Part shown: positions 8,901 through 17,469 of the stretch, piece by piece
Layout of the letters: each line of letters starts with the position of its first letter
Position numbering within the stretch: position 1 is the stretch's first letter
Position numbers and translations under genes: made by a program
The notes under the pieces: model-generated
What the model was told of the DNA's origin: nothing
The model's input: only the letters and a program-made list of their open reading frames with translations
Database searches by the model: none
From: Gammaproteobacteria bacterium
GTDB taxonomy: Bacteria; Pseudomonadota; Gammaproteobacteria; Pseudomonadales; Azotimanducaceae
Assembly: GCA_009841635.1 (NCBI GenBank)
Contig: VXLJ01000027.1
Span: 1-64,000 of the forward strand
DNA: 64,000 bases
Reading direction: 5' to 3'

Positions 8901-10253
8901 ATGAGAATAGCGATCGTTGGCGGCGGTGTTGCTGGACTCGGTGCGGCGTGGGCGTTAAGTCAGCACGCTGATCAATTCGAATTTAGTTTATTCGAGGCTG
9001 CGTCAGAAATCGGCGGCAATGCGGTTACAGCAGACATGCCGCAAGAAGATGGGAGCATGATTCCATTTGACATCTCTGTAACCGCATGCATACCTTCGGT
9101 ATATCACAACATCCTAGTATTGATGCGCAAGCTAGGTATCAAACTAGAACCTACGCGTTTCAGCTACAGCGTCAAGTATGGCGATCAAATCTATGCACAT
9201 GACCTAGATACCGAAATCGCGCAACAGCTACAACCCGAGATCCTGAAGTTTCAAAAACTATTACGACGCTTGCAGTGGTTTGGCCAACTAAACCACACAC
9301 GCTCGAAGCTTCTTAACGCGCTAAACCCGTTCAACTACGTCCGTATGGGTACCGTTTTGAATTTTGGCAGGTTCAGCGGTGACTTTCGGTTTAAGGTGCT
9401 TAAACCCATGTTCGTTAACTTTCTAATGGCGACCAATGTATTCGATATGCCAGCTGGGTTGTTTTGTCGTTACCTTGAGTTCTTTGATATTGTGCGTGCT
9501 ACGCCAATGCACACGTGGGCTGGTGGGACCCGCGCGCTATACGACAAGCTCAGTCAAGACTACAAAGATCGAATTCACGTGAATCGAGCGGTGAGAAAAG
9601 TTCACCGGCATCGGTCTCACGTCATCATCGAAGATGAGCACGGCACGGCAGAGACTTTTGATGAAGTCATCTTTGCTTGCAACGCTAATCAAACCTTGAT
9701 GGCGCTCGCTAAACCAAGTTTCTTTGAAACTTGGCTACTCTCCTCCATTCGATACGAGAGTGAGTTACATAACCATACCGTCGTGCATTCTGACGCTTCT
9801 GTTTTACCGGCAAACAGTGCGGAACCCATGACGACGCGTAGCAACCATATCAATCAATACGGCGCTAGGCCGGACAACTACGAAATCACTTACATCATGC
9901 ATAACCAACAACCTTGGGCGAATCATTCGGATAAGCCATGCCTCGTGACCTACAACCCAATCAGTCAGATTGATGAAAGTAAGGTCGTTATGCGACGCTG
10001 GTTTCAGCATGTCGTGCATGACGTTCGCCATGTTGCTTTGTTAGTGCATCTGTTCCGCTTCATTCAGGGTAAACGGAGGACGTGGTACTGTGGTGCACAC
10101 ACGCTTATTAACAGTCAGGAAACCTGCTTCGTGACAGGTCTCGCAACCGCCAAACAATTAGGTGCTGATTACCCATTACAGGACGCTGAAGCAAAGAAAT
10201 GGTTTAACTTCTACGGCCGCGTCATGTTCGGCTGGCGCTTTAAAAAAGCTTGA
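8901..10253 (+). CDS. FAD-dependent oxidoreductase (amine-oxidase-like, COG2907-type), sterol operon
   Basis: Flavoprotein of 450 residues. The N-terminal Rossmann dinucleotide site is AIVGGGVAGLGAAWAL, followed by an acidic residue and a second glycine-rich stretch EIGGNA. The middle contains MHTWAGGTRALYDKL, typical of this group. It differs from the hydroxysqualene dehydroxylase HpnE and from phytoene desaturases. It ends the plus-strand sterol operon, 51 bases after the fusion gene, so it probably acts on a sterol or a precursor; reduction of the side chain or an oxidation at C-3 are guesses only. The open frame reaches back to a TTG at 8883, but ATG 8901 immediately precedes the Rossmann strand. 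The family is clear, the function is unknown. Confidence 0.75.
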   Translation: MRIAIVGGGVAGLGAAWALSQHADQFEFSLFEAASEIGGNAVTADMPQEDGSMIPFDISVTACIPSVYHNILVLMRKLGIKLEPTRFSYSVKYGDQIYAHDLDTEIAQQLQPEILKFQKLLRRLQWFGQLNHTRSKLLNALNPFNYVRMGTVLNFGRFSGDFRFKVLKPMFVNFLMATNVFDMPAGLFCRYLEFFDIVRATPMHTWAGGTRALYDKLSQDYKDRIHVNRAVRKVHRHRSHVIIEDEHGTAETFDEVIFACNANQTLMALAKPSFFETWLLSSIRYESELHNHTVVHSDASVLPANSAEPMTTRSNHINQYGARPDNYEITYIMHNQQPWANHSDKPCLVTYNPISQIDESKVVMRRWFQHVVHDVRHVALLVHLFRFIQGKRRTWYCGAHTLINSQETCFVTGLATAKQLGADYPLQDAEAKKWFNFYGRVMFGWRFKKA

Positions 10254-10285
10254 TCTTGCCGGACAGGCAGAATCTCTTCACTAGG

Positions 10286-10957
10286 CTAACTGAGCACGCT
10301 GTAGCTACCGTCCGCAACTAAGCGAAACGAGACATAGAGACCTAGCAGTGGAATTAACACCCAAGGTGCGTTGAACCCTACCACGTAAAGCCAAAGATCA
10401 CGGCGACTCAAGTTGATATGCCGGCCTGCAACGAAGAAACTGACAAAATAAATCGATGTCATGTACGTCCATTGCCAGAATACCATCAAGCCTATGACGC
10501 CAATGAGCAAAGGTGCGATAGATTCGGTCGCAATTGCAATGTATAGTGCCAACGTAGGTAAAGGTGTTACAAAACCATTACCAACATCGACGTTGAAACT
10601 AAATGTCCGCCGATCGGCAAATGCTGGATCGTACTGAGCATAAGTTGCCCACACGTCTGCCCAAGTAGTTGGCGAAAGCACTTTCGACCATGGAATTCGT
10701 TCTAAGAAAAAGGCCGCGTGAGGGGTTTTTCCCGTGGCCAAATGCCATTGATGCCAGTATTCCGATCGTGAAGTCACGTAAGAGCGCTGCAGAAATAAGC
10801 AAATTTCCCAATAGCAAATGAGCAGATTGATTGAGAGGAAAACACCTAGCACGGCATAGACCAGGGTCACGTCGCCGAACAAATAGAAGCGCGTGCCGAT
10901 GCTCACACTGGTCAAAATCCCAATTACGAGGGTAATAAATGTGAGCGGACGAATCAA
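10286..10957 (-). CDS. Putative EBP-like (EXPERA-type) sterol delta8-delta7 isomerase, membrane protein
   Basis: Membrane protein of 223 residues with about five hydrophobic segments, the size of emopamil-binding protein (EBP). Local resemblance to EBP is seen at three places: a membrane Glu (Glu51 in CYWEICLF, like EBP Glu80), VWATYAQYD (residues 102-110, like the EBP LWKEYAKGD) followed by an acid (Asp124 where EBP has Glu122), and FNAPWVLIP (195-203, like MNALWLVLP, keeping the Asn and Trp that line the EBP site). The EBP His76 is not matched. EBP moves the sterol double bond from delta8 to delta7. Location beside squalene synthase and tail-to-tail with the sterol operon supports this. The start is TTG 10957. 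The assignment is by eye and needs a profile search. Confidence 0.5.
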   Translation of the reverse strand: MIRPLTFITLVIGILTSVSIGTRFYLFGDVTLVYAVLGVFLSINLLICYWEICLFLQRSYVTSRSEYWHQWHLATGKTPHAAFFLERIPWSKVLSPTTWADVWATYAQYDPAFADRRTFSFNVDVGNGFVTPLPTLALYIAIATESIAPLLIGVIGLMVFWQWTYMTSIYFVSFFVAGRHINLSRRDLWLYVVGFNAPWVLIPLLGLYVSFRLVADGSYSVLS

Positions 10958-11013
10958 AAAGAAACGGCCTTATATTGAGCTTATTCGACTCGGTGCCGCT
11001 TCTGCGGTTCGAT

Positions 11014-12018
11014 TCATACTTTGACGCGTGTGCTATACGACGTTGCACGATTAAAAAGCCATCGCAAAGCCCGATTGCTCCGAATCGCAACGTTCGTTGA
11101 AGCGATTGTCACATAGACTTCGCGACGCGAAATCTTGACACTTTCCTCGGGGTTAAACGAAGGGTTTGCGTGAATACGTCGCAACGTCAGGGCCGCAAAC
11201 CCGAGAGACCATGCTAGGAAACGCCTTATGCCCGTCTCATGGTTCGGTATCAACAGTAAATACTGCAATGCAGCACTGAGATGTTGTTCTGCGACAGCAA
11301 TTAATTCGACAGTTCGGTGCCCTGCCAGCGAGTGACCGTTCATCTCGGCAAAATGGCCATCATCATGAAGTGGGAACTGAGGCAACCAATTGACACCGCG
11401 TTGGCGATCTTCATGCTGGTCCTTCAAGATATTAACCATCTGTAAGCCATGACCGAAGCGCGCCGCTAGCGCGAATAGTTTCTCCCGGCGCAATGCGATC
11501 TCATCCGAGTAATCGCACAACACGTCCGTAATCATTTCGCCTACGACACCTGCGACGTAGTAGCAATAGCGCTCTAGCTCGGCTAAGTTTGCAACCCCCT
11601 CACGACCTGTTTCGACGAATTCGGCCATGCCTTTGCACATCGACTTGATGCAACGATGAATTGGTCGTGCTTGCCCTTTTGGCAAGCAGCGTTGAAAATC
11701 AATCACTAACTCAGAATTAAGCACTAAATCACGTTCTGCCTGCGGCGTACCGTCAGTGAGCTCAGCGCCGAGAGCGTGCGCAAAATCCTTGGCCCTGCTT
11801 GGGTGACTTAGGACATCCGCAAACGCTTGCAGGTACTCGCGTTTGCTCGATGGCGATAGCCTCGGCTCGTCTTCGATCGTATCGGCTATCCGGCACAATA
11901 GATAGGCATTGCCGATGACATCGCGAATTGGCGCTGGCAAGGTAGGTATCGTCAGAGCGAATGTCCGAGATACTTGCGCCAATGCGCGCTGCTGATACTC
12001 GCTTGCTTCTCTTGGCAT
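11014..12018 (-). CDS. Squalene synthase (farnesyl-diphosphate farnesyltransferase)
   Basis: Trans-isoprenyl diphosphate synthase of the head-to-head type, 334 residues from ATG 12018; an in-frame TTG at 12051 would add 11 residues. In the longer numbering the two Asp-rich metal sites are DTIED (57-61) and DQHED (211-215), with the conserved YYVAGVVGEMITD (164-176) and NWLP after the second site. It condenses two farnesyl diphosphates to squalene using NADPH, supplying the epoxidase-cyclase fusion. It is the single-enzyme squalene route; no HpnC/D/E genes are seen. A C-terminal membrane helix, present in eukaryotic enzymes, is not obvious. It follows the thiamine genes in the same direction and precedes the EBP-like gene by 56 bases. 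Phytoene synthase is the main alternative, disfavoured by the context and motifs. Confidence 0.88.
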   Translation of the reverse strand: MPREASEYQQRALAQVSRTFALTIPTLPAPIRDVIGNAYLLCRIADTIEDEPRLSPSSKREYLQAFADVLSHPSRAKDFAHALGAELTDGTPQAERDLVLNSELVIDFQRCLPKGQARPIHRCIKSMCKGMAEFVETGREGVANLAELERYCYYVAGVVGEMITDVLCDYSDEIALRREKLFALAARFGHGLQMVNILKDQHEDRQRGVNWLPQFPLHDDGHFAEMNGHSLAGHRTVELIAVAEQHLSAALQYLLLIPNHETGIRRFLAWSLGFAALTLRRIHANPSFNPEESVKISRREVYVTIASTNVAIRSNRALRWLFNRATSYSTRVKV

Positions 12019-12061
12019 AAATCGAATGGCGCTACCTATAGGGATCCCCAAAGGGGGAGCT

Positions 12062-12322
12062 TTAGCTAAACATAGTATCTAAATATTTGAACCTCGTAAA
12101 CCGTTTGCGATGGAGCCGTTTGGCATTGCAAACCAAACAGCGAGCAGACTTTTGAGATCCCGACATCAAACAAAGGTCATTCGGCACCCGCAAAAATAGC
12201 ACAGCTAGCCAAAACCGTAGATGAGAAAAGTCAAGCGCACTCCAGTAAGATGCACGCACGAGGTACATGAGTGTCCACGCAACCAACAAGATACCCCTAG
12301 GAAACCTACTTTTGATCCTCAC
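12062..12322 (-). CDS. Small hypothetical protein, doubtful
   Basis: An 86-codon frame from GTG 12322 that fits exactly between the tenI-like gene (4 bases upstream) and squalene synthase. It has one hydrophobic stretch near the N-terminus (about residues 10-45) and a basic, Cys-containing tail. No family is recognised and no ribosome-binding site is clear. The snug fit in the gene string is the only support; it may be non-coding spacer. Confidence 0.28.
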   Translation of the reverse strand: MRIKSRFPRGILLVAWTLMYLVRASYWSALDFSHLRFWLAVLFLRVPNDLCLMSGSQKSARCLVCNAKRLHRKRFTRFKYLDTMFS

Positions 12323-12326
12323 AGAC

Positions 12327-12965
12327 TCAATGCAATGCGTTCCATCGATATTGCATAGACATGATTGTGTTTACTGGATCCGTCGCGTCCATGACTTGCG
12401 AAAGCAACCCAAAACCATGCGCACCTGAAGCATTGATTTGAGGCAAATCATCTTCGGTTATGCCACCGAGCGCAATGATCGGAATGGCGGCTTGTTCCAC
12501 AATACCTTTCAAACCACTCAAACCGCTGGGCTTTACAGTCTTCCATTTAGGCTGAAATACGGGTGCAAATATCGCAAAACTAACACCTGCTTTTTCTGCA
12601 TGCCGCAGCGCATTAGTGCTATGAACAGAAGCGCTTTGGATGACAGAAGCGAGCTGACACCCAACTATTTCAATTGCATGCTCTGGATGGTGACATGCCT
12701 TATATCCTGCTCTACGACAAATGTCTAAACTGCCATTCCAACCAAAATAAACCACTTCATTCTTAAACGACGTCTGGGCTTGGGTCGCTAAATCTAATAA
12801 GTCTGAACCGGTTTGACTCTTTACACGAACTTGAACACCAATACTCGGGTCATTCGGTAAATCAGACAGTCGCCGTATGGTTTCTAACCATTTGGTGGTG
12901 CTCCCTGCATAGTCGTAATCAACGATGGCGAGAACTTTTGGAACCACGAATGTCGGATCGCTCAA
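12327..12965 (-). CDS. ThiE/TenI-family protein
   Basis: TIM-barrel protein of about 212 residues related to thiamine phosphate synthase and the thiazole tautomerase TenI. The C-terminal half shows FAPVFQPKWK and PIIALGGI, then a Gly-rich phosphate site near GAHGFG. The N-terminal QFREK-type motif of true ThiE is not seen; the equivalent stretch reads VQVRVKSQ. It directly follows thiE; TTG 12965 overlaps the thiE stop codon by two bases. Likely a thiazole-phosphate tautomerase or a diverged paralogue. The open frame runs upstream to 13058 inside thiE, but that part matches nothing expected. Confidence 0.65.
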   Translation of the reverse strand: MSDPTFVVPKVLAIVDYDYAGSTTKWLETIRRLSDLPNDPSIGVQVRVKSQTGSDLLDLATQAQTSFKNEVVYFGWNGSLDICRRAGYKACHHPEHAIEIVGCQLASVIQSASVHSTNALRHAEKAGVSFAIFAPVFQPKWKTVKPSGLSGLKGIVEQAAIPIIALGGITEDDLPQINASGAHGFGLLSQVMDATDPVNTIMSMQYRWNALH

Positions 12966-13591
12966 ATGCCTAACTCGACGCAAAAATCCCTGGTAGCTCG
13001 TTCGACATCGCCTGCACAGACTATCGCTGAAATAACAGCTATGCCATGTGCGCCACATGACAGAACATCATGGACATCCTTAAGTTGAATATTCCCAATG
13101 GCAATGACTGGTTTGGCCACAGCATCACAAATCTGAGCTAGACCAGCTAAGTGAAGTGCTGCAGCAGCGGATTTTTTTGATTTGGTGCCAAATACTGGTC
13201 CAACACCGAGATAGTCGCAATCCAAGCTCGCGACCGTCAATGCTTCCTCGTATGAATTTGCGGTTCCGCCAATCAGGCTGTCGGTCGCTAATCTTGCCCT
13301 AGCGGCTTCTATAGCTTCATCTGAACGACCTAAGTGCACAGCTGGTGCGCCTATTGCTTTCGCAATATCAACGAAATCATTAACGACAAGTAAGGCATCA
13401 TTTTGATTGCAGACGCGGAGCATGGCATCGGCGATCTTCGTTCGTTCTGAAATTGAATGGTCACGCTTCTCACGAAATTGAATCGCATCGGCACCTGACG
13501 AAGCGCAAAGTTGTGCCAACTCAACGTGGCTATACCGATTTTGAAGAACCTCATCAGTTAACACGTGAAGTCGAGGAATCGCTGGCTTCAC
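12962..13591 (-). CDS. thiE: Thiamine phosphate synthase
   Basis: 209 residues with the ThiE landmarks: QFREKR (pyrophosphate binding), VNDFVDIA, VHLG, and GVGPVFGTKSK, ending with a GIAVIS phosphate-binding loop. It joins HMP diphosphate and thiazole phosphate to thiamine phosphate. GTG 13591 overlaps the thiD stop codon (GTGA), so the two are coupled. The next gene overlaps by four bases and is a paralogue. No TPP riboswitch was recognised ahead of thiD, where the gap is only 42 bases. Confidence 0.9.
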   Translation of the reverse strand: MKPAIPRLHVLTDEVLQNRYSHVELAQLCASSGADAIQFREKRDHSISERTKIADAMLRVCNQNDALLVVNDFVDIAKAIGAPAVHLGRSDEAIEAARARLATDSLIGGTANSYEEALTVASLDCDYLGVGPVFGTKSKKSAAAALHLAGLAQICDAVAKPVIAIGNIQLKDVHDVLSCGAHGIAVISAIVCAGDVERATRDFCVELGI

Positions 13592-14394
13592 TGTGGAATT
13601 GATTTACCAGACACGCCAAGGCTGGTAACAGGTTGACCATTACCTAATATCACCGAATTGCGAATGGCCGCTTCAACGAAAGACTTTGCACTCACAATCG
13701 CGTCACGCATTGACACCCGTTGAGCTAAATTGGCAGCTAGTGCAGAAGAAAACATGCAACCCGTACCTCGGACAGAATCGGTAAATCGTTCCTGCGGCGC
13801 GAGAATCTCAAAGCCACCACTGAAAAACCAAACATCAGTTCCTTCATGGCCCAAAATATGACCACCTGTAACGATGACATTCTCGCAGCCTTTGTGTCTG
13901 ATCTGTTCCCCGGCGATCAATACCTCATTCAGAATGCCAATTCGCTTGCCTGTAAGTTCTTCTGTTTCTTGAACATTTGGCATAAGCACAGTGAGTTTGG
14001 ACCCTAACCTTTCGATAAGCACTTCCGCAACACCCGATTCAGCGAGGCTGGTCCCACTGGTAGAAACACTTACTGGATCTACCACGATAGGACAATGGAT
14101 GTCGTACTTTGCAACGAATGAAACGATCGCTTCGACACACCGTAAATTCGGTATCAAGCCGATTTTTATGGCGCTGAAATCGACCTCATCTGCAAGGACA
14201 TGAAGCTGCGCTTCCAACATATCAATATTTACTGGCACGACTCTATCGACGCGCGTCGAATTTTGAGCTGTGAGCGCGGTTATTGCCCCGTGCGCAAAAC
14301 AGCCATTGAGCCGTATCGTGCGCATGTCAATATCCACACCGGCACCTCCGGATCCGTCGAAACCAGCAATGGTCAGGACGATCGGGGCATTCAC
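13588..14394 (-). CDS. thiD: Hydroxymethylpyrimidine/phosphomethylpyrimidine kinase
   Basis: Ribokinase-fold kinase of 268 residues. It opens with VLTIAGFDGSGGAGVDID, has VVDPVSVSTSG in the middle and the C-terminal catalytic DSVRGTGCMFSSALAA with the anion-hole Gly and catalytic Asp region. It phosphorylates HMP and HMP-P for thiamine synthesis. It overlaps thiE downstream and lies 42 bases after pyrF. The usual Cys near GTGCTLSAA is retained (GTGCMFSSA). Confidence 0.9.
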   Translation of the reverse strand: MNAPIVLTIAGFDGSGGAGVDIDMRTIRLNGCFAHGAITALTAQNSTRVDRVVPVNIDMLEAQLHVLADEVDFSAIKIGLIPNLRCVEAIVSFVAKYDIHCPIVVDPVSVSTSGTSLAESGVAEVLIERLGSKLTVLMPNVQETEELTGKRIGILNEVLIAGEQIRHKGCENVIVTGGHILGHEGTDVWFFSGGFEILAPQERFTDSVRGTGCMFSSALAANLAQRVSMRDAIVSAKSFVEAAIRNSVILGNGQPVTSLGVSGKSIPQ

Positions 14395-14436
14395 GCTATA
14401 CCTTGAGAATCAGAAACGGCTTGAAGTGTAGTAAGG

Positions 14437-15258
14437 CTATTGCGAACCAGCGATTGAAGTCTGCTTGTTGTAGTACCGTGCGCGCTCTTCCACGCCTTCG
14501 AGATAGTCCTCAGATTGATCATGGTGCAATATCCCGCGCGAAACGTTGATCAATACGCCTGCACCATCCTTATTGCAGCCAGTCGCAATCACGTCCTCCG
14601 CACGAGCTCCCTGAGCTCCTACGCCCGGTACTAGCAATGTTGTCATAGGCGCGCATTCGCGAATTTCGTGAAGCTCAGCCAACTTGGTGGCACCAACCAC
14701 TAAGCCTATATTAGGATTGTGAAGCGAGTGGACGCGTTCCGCTATCTGTCTATATAGTTGATTGGTAGCAGGTTGATTTTGCAGCCAACCACTTCCCTCA
14801 TTGCTAGTTCTGCAAAGTACGAATACGCCACGATCTTGGTATTCGAGAAAGGGCTCTACGGTATCCCAACCTAGAAATGGATTGACCGTTACGGCATCCG
14901 CGCCAAACCTCTCAAACGCCTCTATCGCGTAATGTTCAGCCGTACTTCCGATATCACCTCGCTTGGCATCAAGAATCACCGGCACCTCACTAGGATGTTC
15001 GTGAATGTGATGAATCAGTTCGGCTAGTTCGTTCTCGAGTCCTTGCGACGCGAAGAATGCATGATTAGGTTTAAAAGCGCTGGCGTAGATCGCAGTTCTA
15101 TCGACGACAGATTGACAGAATCCAAGCACTTGGTCGCGCGACTTTGAGAAGCTTGCAGGCAGCAGATCCACTCGCGGATCGAGCCCTATACAAAGTGTCG
15201 AGTTGCTTGCTTGCCAAGCGCGTTCCAGCTGCCTCGAAAACGAGACACGCCGCGTCAA
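14437..15258 (-). CDS. pyrF: Orotidine 5'-phosphate decarboxylase (type 2)
   Basis: 273 residues, longer than the E. coli enzyme and of the subfamily found in mycobacteria and many other bacteria. It has IGLDPR near the N-terminus, KPNHAFFA, and the catalytic DAKRGDIGST with the Lys-Asp pair. It converts OMP to UMP, the last step of UMP synthesis. TTG 15258 overlaps the TGA of ribE, implying coupling. Confidence 0.9.
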   Translation of the reverse strand: MTRRVSFSRQLERAWQASNSTLCIGLDPRVDLLPASFSKSRDQVLGFCQSVVDRTAIYASAFKPNHAFFASQGLENELAELIHHIHEHPSEVPVILDAKRGDIGSTAEHYAIEAFERFGADAVTVNPFLGWDTVEPFLEYQDRGVFVLCRTSNEGSGWLQNQPATNQLYRQIAERVHSLHNPNIGLVVGATKLAELHEIRECAPMTTLLVPGVGAQGARAEDVIATGCNKDGAGVLINVSRGILHHDQSEDYLEGVEERARYYNKQTSIAGSQ

Positions 15259-15887
15259 CGAACCGACTCAAGCCAGGCTGGGTCTGACAATGCCAGCCGC
15301 ACGGTTTCTACGATAGTCTGTGTATGACTGTCAACTTCTAGATTCAGAGGGTCTCCTCGTTGGATCGCAGGGAAATTGGTGCGACGCATCGTTTCCGGGA
15401 TCAAATTTACCGAACCAATACCGCTCTGACGGTCGTATTCAGCGACTGTCAGACTGCAACCGTTCAACGCGATAAAACCTTTGGCCATCACATATGGCCG
15501 CCATGGATTCGGCACCAGAAATTGGAGCTGCATATCGGCCCCACTGCGAGCCATGCGACACGTTTCCGCCATGGTGGCGATATGTCCGGAAAGCAAGTGT
15601 CCGCCTATTTCATCACCAAAACGCAGCGACCGTTCGACGTTTACAAAACCACCGCCCCGCAACCTCCCTAAGTTTGTAATACGAGCTGTTTCGGAACCAA
15701 CTTCAAATTTAGTTTCATCATCCGCAACCGCGACGACCGTCAAACAGACCCCATTTAGTGCGACTGAAGCGCCAATTTCAAGATCTTGGCCGTAGTCCGC
15801 CAACTGGACTGAAAACTCCTGTACGCCATCGGCTCGCACCACTTTTGAGACGCGATAGGCACCGTGCGCGATTCCAGTAAACATCAA
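15255..15887 (-). CDS. ribE: Riboflavin synthase alpha subunit
   Basis: Two-barrel lumazine-binding protein of 210 residues. The N-terminal barrel begins MFTGIAHG (second Met) and has ALNGVCLTV, NVERSLRFGDEIGGHLLSGH; the C-terminal barrel has ALNGCSLTV and LIPETMRRTNF. It dismutates two 6,7-dimethyl-8-ribityllumazines to riboflavin. The first gene of the ribE-pyrF pair; the flavin supply is relevant to the two sterol flavoenzymes but no functional link is shown. No FMN riboswitch was recognised upstream. Confidence 0.9.
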   Translation of the reverse strand: MMFTGIAHGAYRVSKVVRADGVQEFSVQLADYGQDLEIGASVALNGVCLTVVAVADDETKFEVGSETARITNLGRLRGGGFVNVERSLRFGDEIGGHLLSGHIATMAETCRMARSGADMQLQFLVPNPWRPYVMAKGFIALNGCSLTVAEYDRQSGIGSVNLIPETMRRTNFPAIQRGDPLNLEVDSHTQTIVETVRLALSDPAWLESVR

Positions 15888-15928
15888 TCTCAGTTAGCTA
15901 TCAAAGCTGTATATGAGCGTAGAAACAA

Positions 15929-15941
15929 CGTGCCGCGCACG
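15929..15941 (-). terminator. Weak hairpin after the TonB operon
   Basis: CGTGC-CGC-GCACG forms a 5-base-pair, GC-rich stem about 80 bases past the TPR gene. In the minus direction it is followed by GTTGTTTCT, a poor T tract. A possible terminator only. Confidence 0.28.
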
Positions 15942-16022
15942 CTGAAATCGAAGTAATCGAAATCTCTGCGCAGCGGGGTTGTTAGCGAGACGACGCGAAC
16001 ACCGTCCCGCAGTGTGTTGCAG

Positions 16023-17456
16023 TTAACTGGCGTCGGCTGCAGCCAGCTGTCTGAGTCGATTTTGCTCGCTATCGATATAGCGAATCCAATCTCGAGTGGA
16101 TTTCTCCGCACTGGCTGCACGTCCCGTGCGAGCATCCCTTCGTGCTTCAACAAAAATCTCTTTTGCTTTCGAGAGATTGCCTAAGTTGAACTCGCACATG
16201 CCTTTCAAAATCTTGAGATCCCAAATGCGATCAACGCCGCCCATTTCAAGCGCTTCATCCGCGCGGTCCGAACACCGCTCAAACCGCTCTTTACCTAAAT
16301 ACAACTGCGCCAATCTCTTGAAAATCCGACCGTCTTCGGCAAACTCAGTTGCTTCCTCAAATTGCGCAATCGCAGCATCATCTTCTAACGCCATCTGATA
16401 CGACTGGCCTAGTGCGTTGAGCGAACGGTAACTTTCTTCAACGGTTTCGTTATCAAATCCTTCTTTCAGGTACCATGCCGCACGGATTGGTACGCTCGCA
16501 TTCATTAGGACACCTTGATACTGCAAATAGTCCGACTCGCGATCAAAAAAACCTAACACATTCGCCGATTCCATCGCATAGAGTTGCTTGTTTTCATAAC
16601 CCTCTTGACCATACATACCCGCTAACTGAACCCACGAACTGCGTTCCGGATATTCCTTGACCATGATCTCGAGTATTTCGATGACTTTTGCATAGTTCTC
16701 TTTTTCGAAGTACAAGAACCGCAACATACCCCACCAAGACTTCTTAATCGGCAACAGACCACGTTCTGTAGCCATGTCAATCGCAAGTTCGACATACTCA
16801 ATCGCGCGGTCAAATTCTTGCTGCTGGTAATAGATCGTCGCAACAAAGTAGTAAGGGTTCGGGCCCGGGTCGTCGGCAATGAGCAACCAATCCTCAATCA
16901 TGCGTAGGGCTTTGTCGTACTGCTCCTCAGAGTAGTACAACTGCGCCAGCGTGAACATCGTGGTCGACTCTAAGCCGATACGTATATCTTCTCGATGCTC
17001 AAGGATTTTCTCGTTGTATCTGATCGTGTTCGGGATGTCATCTAAAATGAAGTACGCATACGCCATCATCTTGTAGATGTTGGCTAGTTCGTTACCGTTG
17101 TAACGGCGGGTGCCACGCTCGATCATGCGCTGCAGCAACTCAAGACCGGCCTGTGGATTGTTTTCGGTATCGATCACTTCCTGAACTTCGCCAAGCTTGT
17201 CCGCCGTAGCCAGATTCACAACGGGAATGCGCCGTTCTCTGCGCTCTTCTTCTTTATCGCGATCACTACGACTGCGCCTTTGCGCTTGAACTTCGCCCAT
17301 GACGGAGAACGACCATCCCTGCGCCGTCGGTTCGATGGTCGCTAGTGACCCAATCGCCCCCATGGCGGTCACCATAGCAAATACCGTGAGACTGGATAGC
17401 GTTGAGACAATCCAGCTAAATCGTTCTTTCATGTGATTCCTGAGCTGATCTCGCAT
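16023..17456 (-). CDS. TPR-repeat periplasmic protein of TonB system
   Basis: About 477 residues from ATG 17456, 14 bases after tonB. A hydrophobic segment near the N-terminus (SSLTVFAMVTAMGAIGSLA) suggests export, followed by a basic Arg-rich stretch and then many tetratricopeptide helices to the C-terminus. Such proteins are encoded last in the DUF3450-ttpC-exbB-exbD-tonB operons of Vibrio, Shewanella and other marine gammaproteobacteria, and probably help the energiser complex or its receptors. The frame is open to 17534 inside tonB, but that part is unlikely to be translated. Confidence 0.8.
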   Translation of the reverse strand: MRDQLRNHMKERFSWIVSTLSSLTVFAMVTAMGAIGSLATIEPTAQGWSFSVMGEVQAQRRSRSDRDKEEERRERRIPVVNLATADKLGEVQEVIDTENNPQAGLELLQRMIERGTRRYNGNELANIYKMMAYAYFILDDIPNTIRYNEKILEHREDIRIGLESTTMFTLAQLYYSEEQYDKALRMIEDWLLIADDPGPNPYYFVATIYYQQQEFDRAIEYVELAIDMATERGLLPIKKSWWGMLRFLYFEKENYAKVIEILEIMVKEYPERSSWVQLAGMYGQEGYENKQLYAMESANVLGFFDRESDYLQYQGVLMNASVPIRAAWYLKEGFDNETVEESYRSLNALGQSYQMALEDDAAIAQFEEATEFAEDGRIFKRLAQLYLGKERFERCSDRADEALEMGGVDRIWDLKILKGMCEFNLGNLSKAKEIFVEARRDARTGRAASAEKSTRDWIRYIDSEQNRLRQLAAADAS

Positions 17457-17469
17457 GTCGTTGCGGCCT

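Noticed and set aside
10254..10285. TGCC/GGCA hairpin between the convergent FAD oxidoreductase and EBP-like genes as a terminator
   Set aside because: Only a 4-base-pair stem and no T tract.
14395..14436. TPP riboswitch ahead of thiD
   Set aside because: The 42-base gap is too short and contains no conserved THI-box bases.
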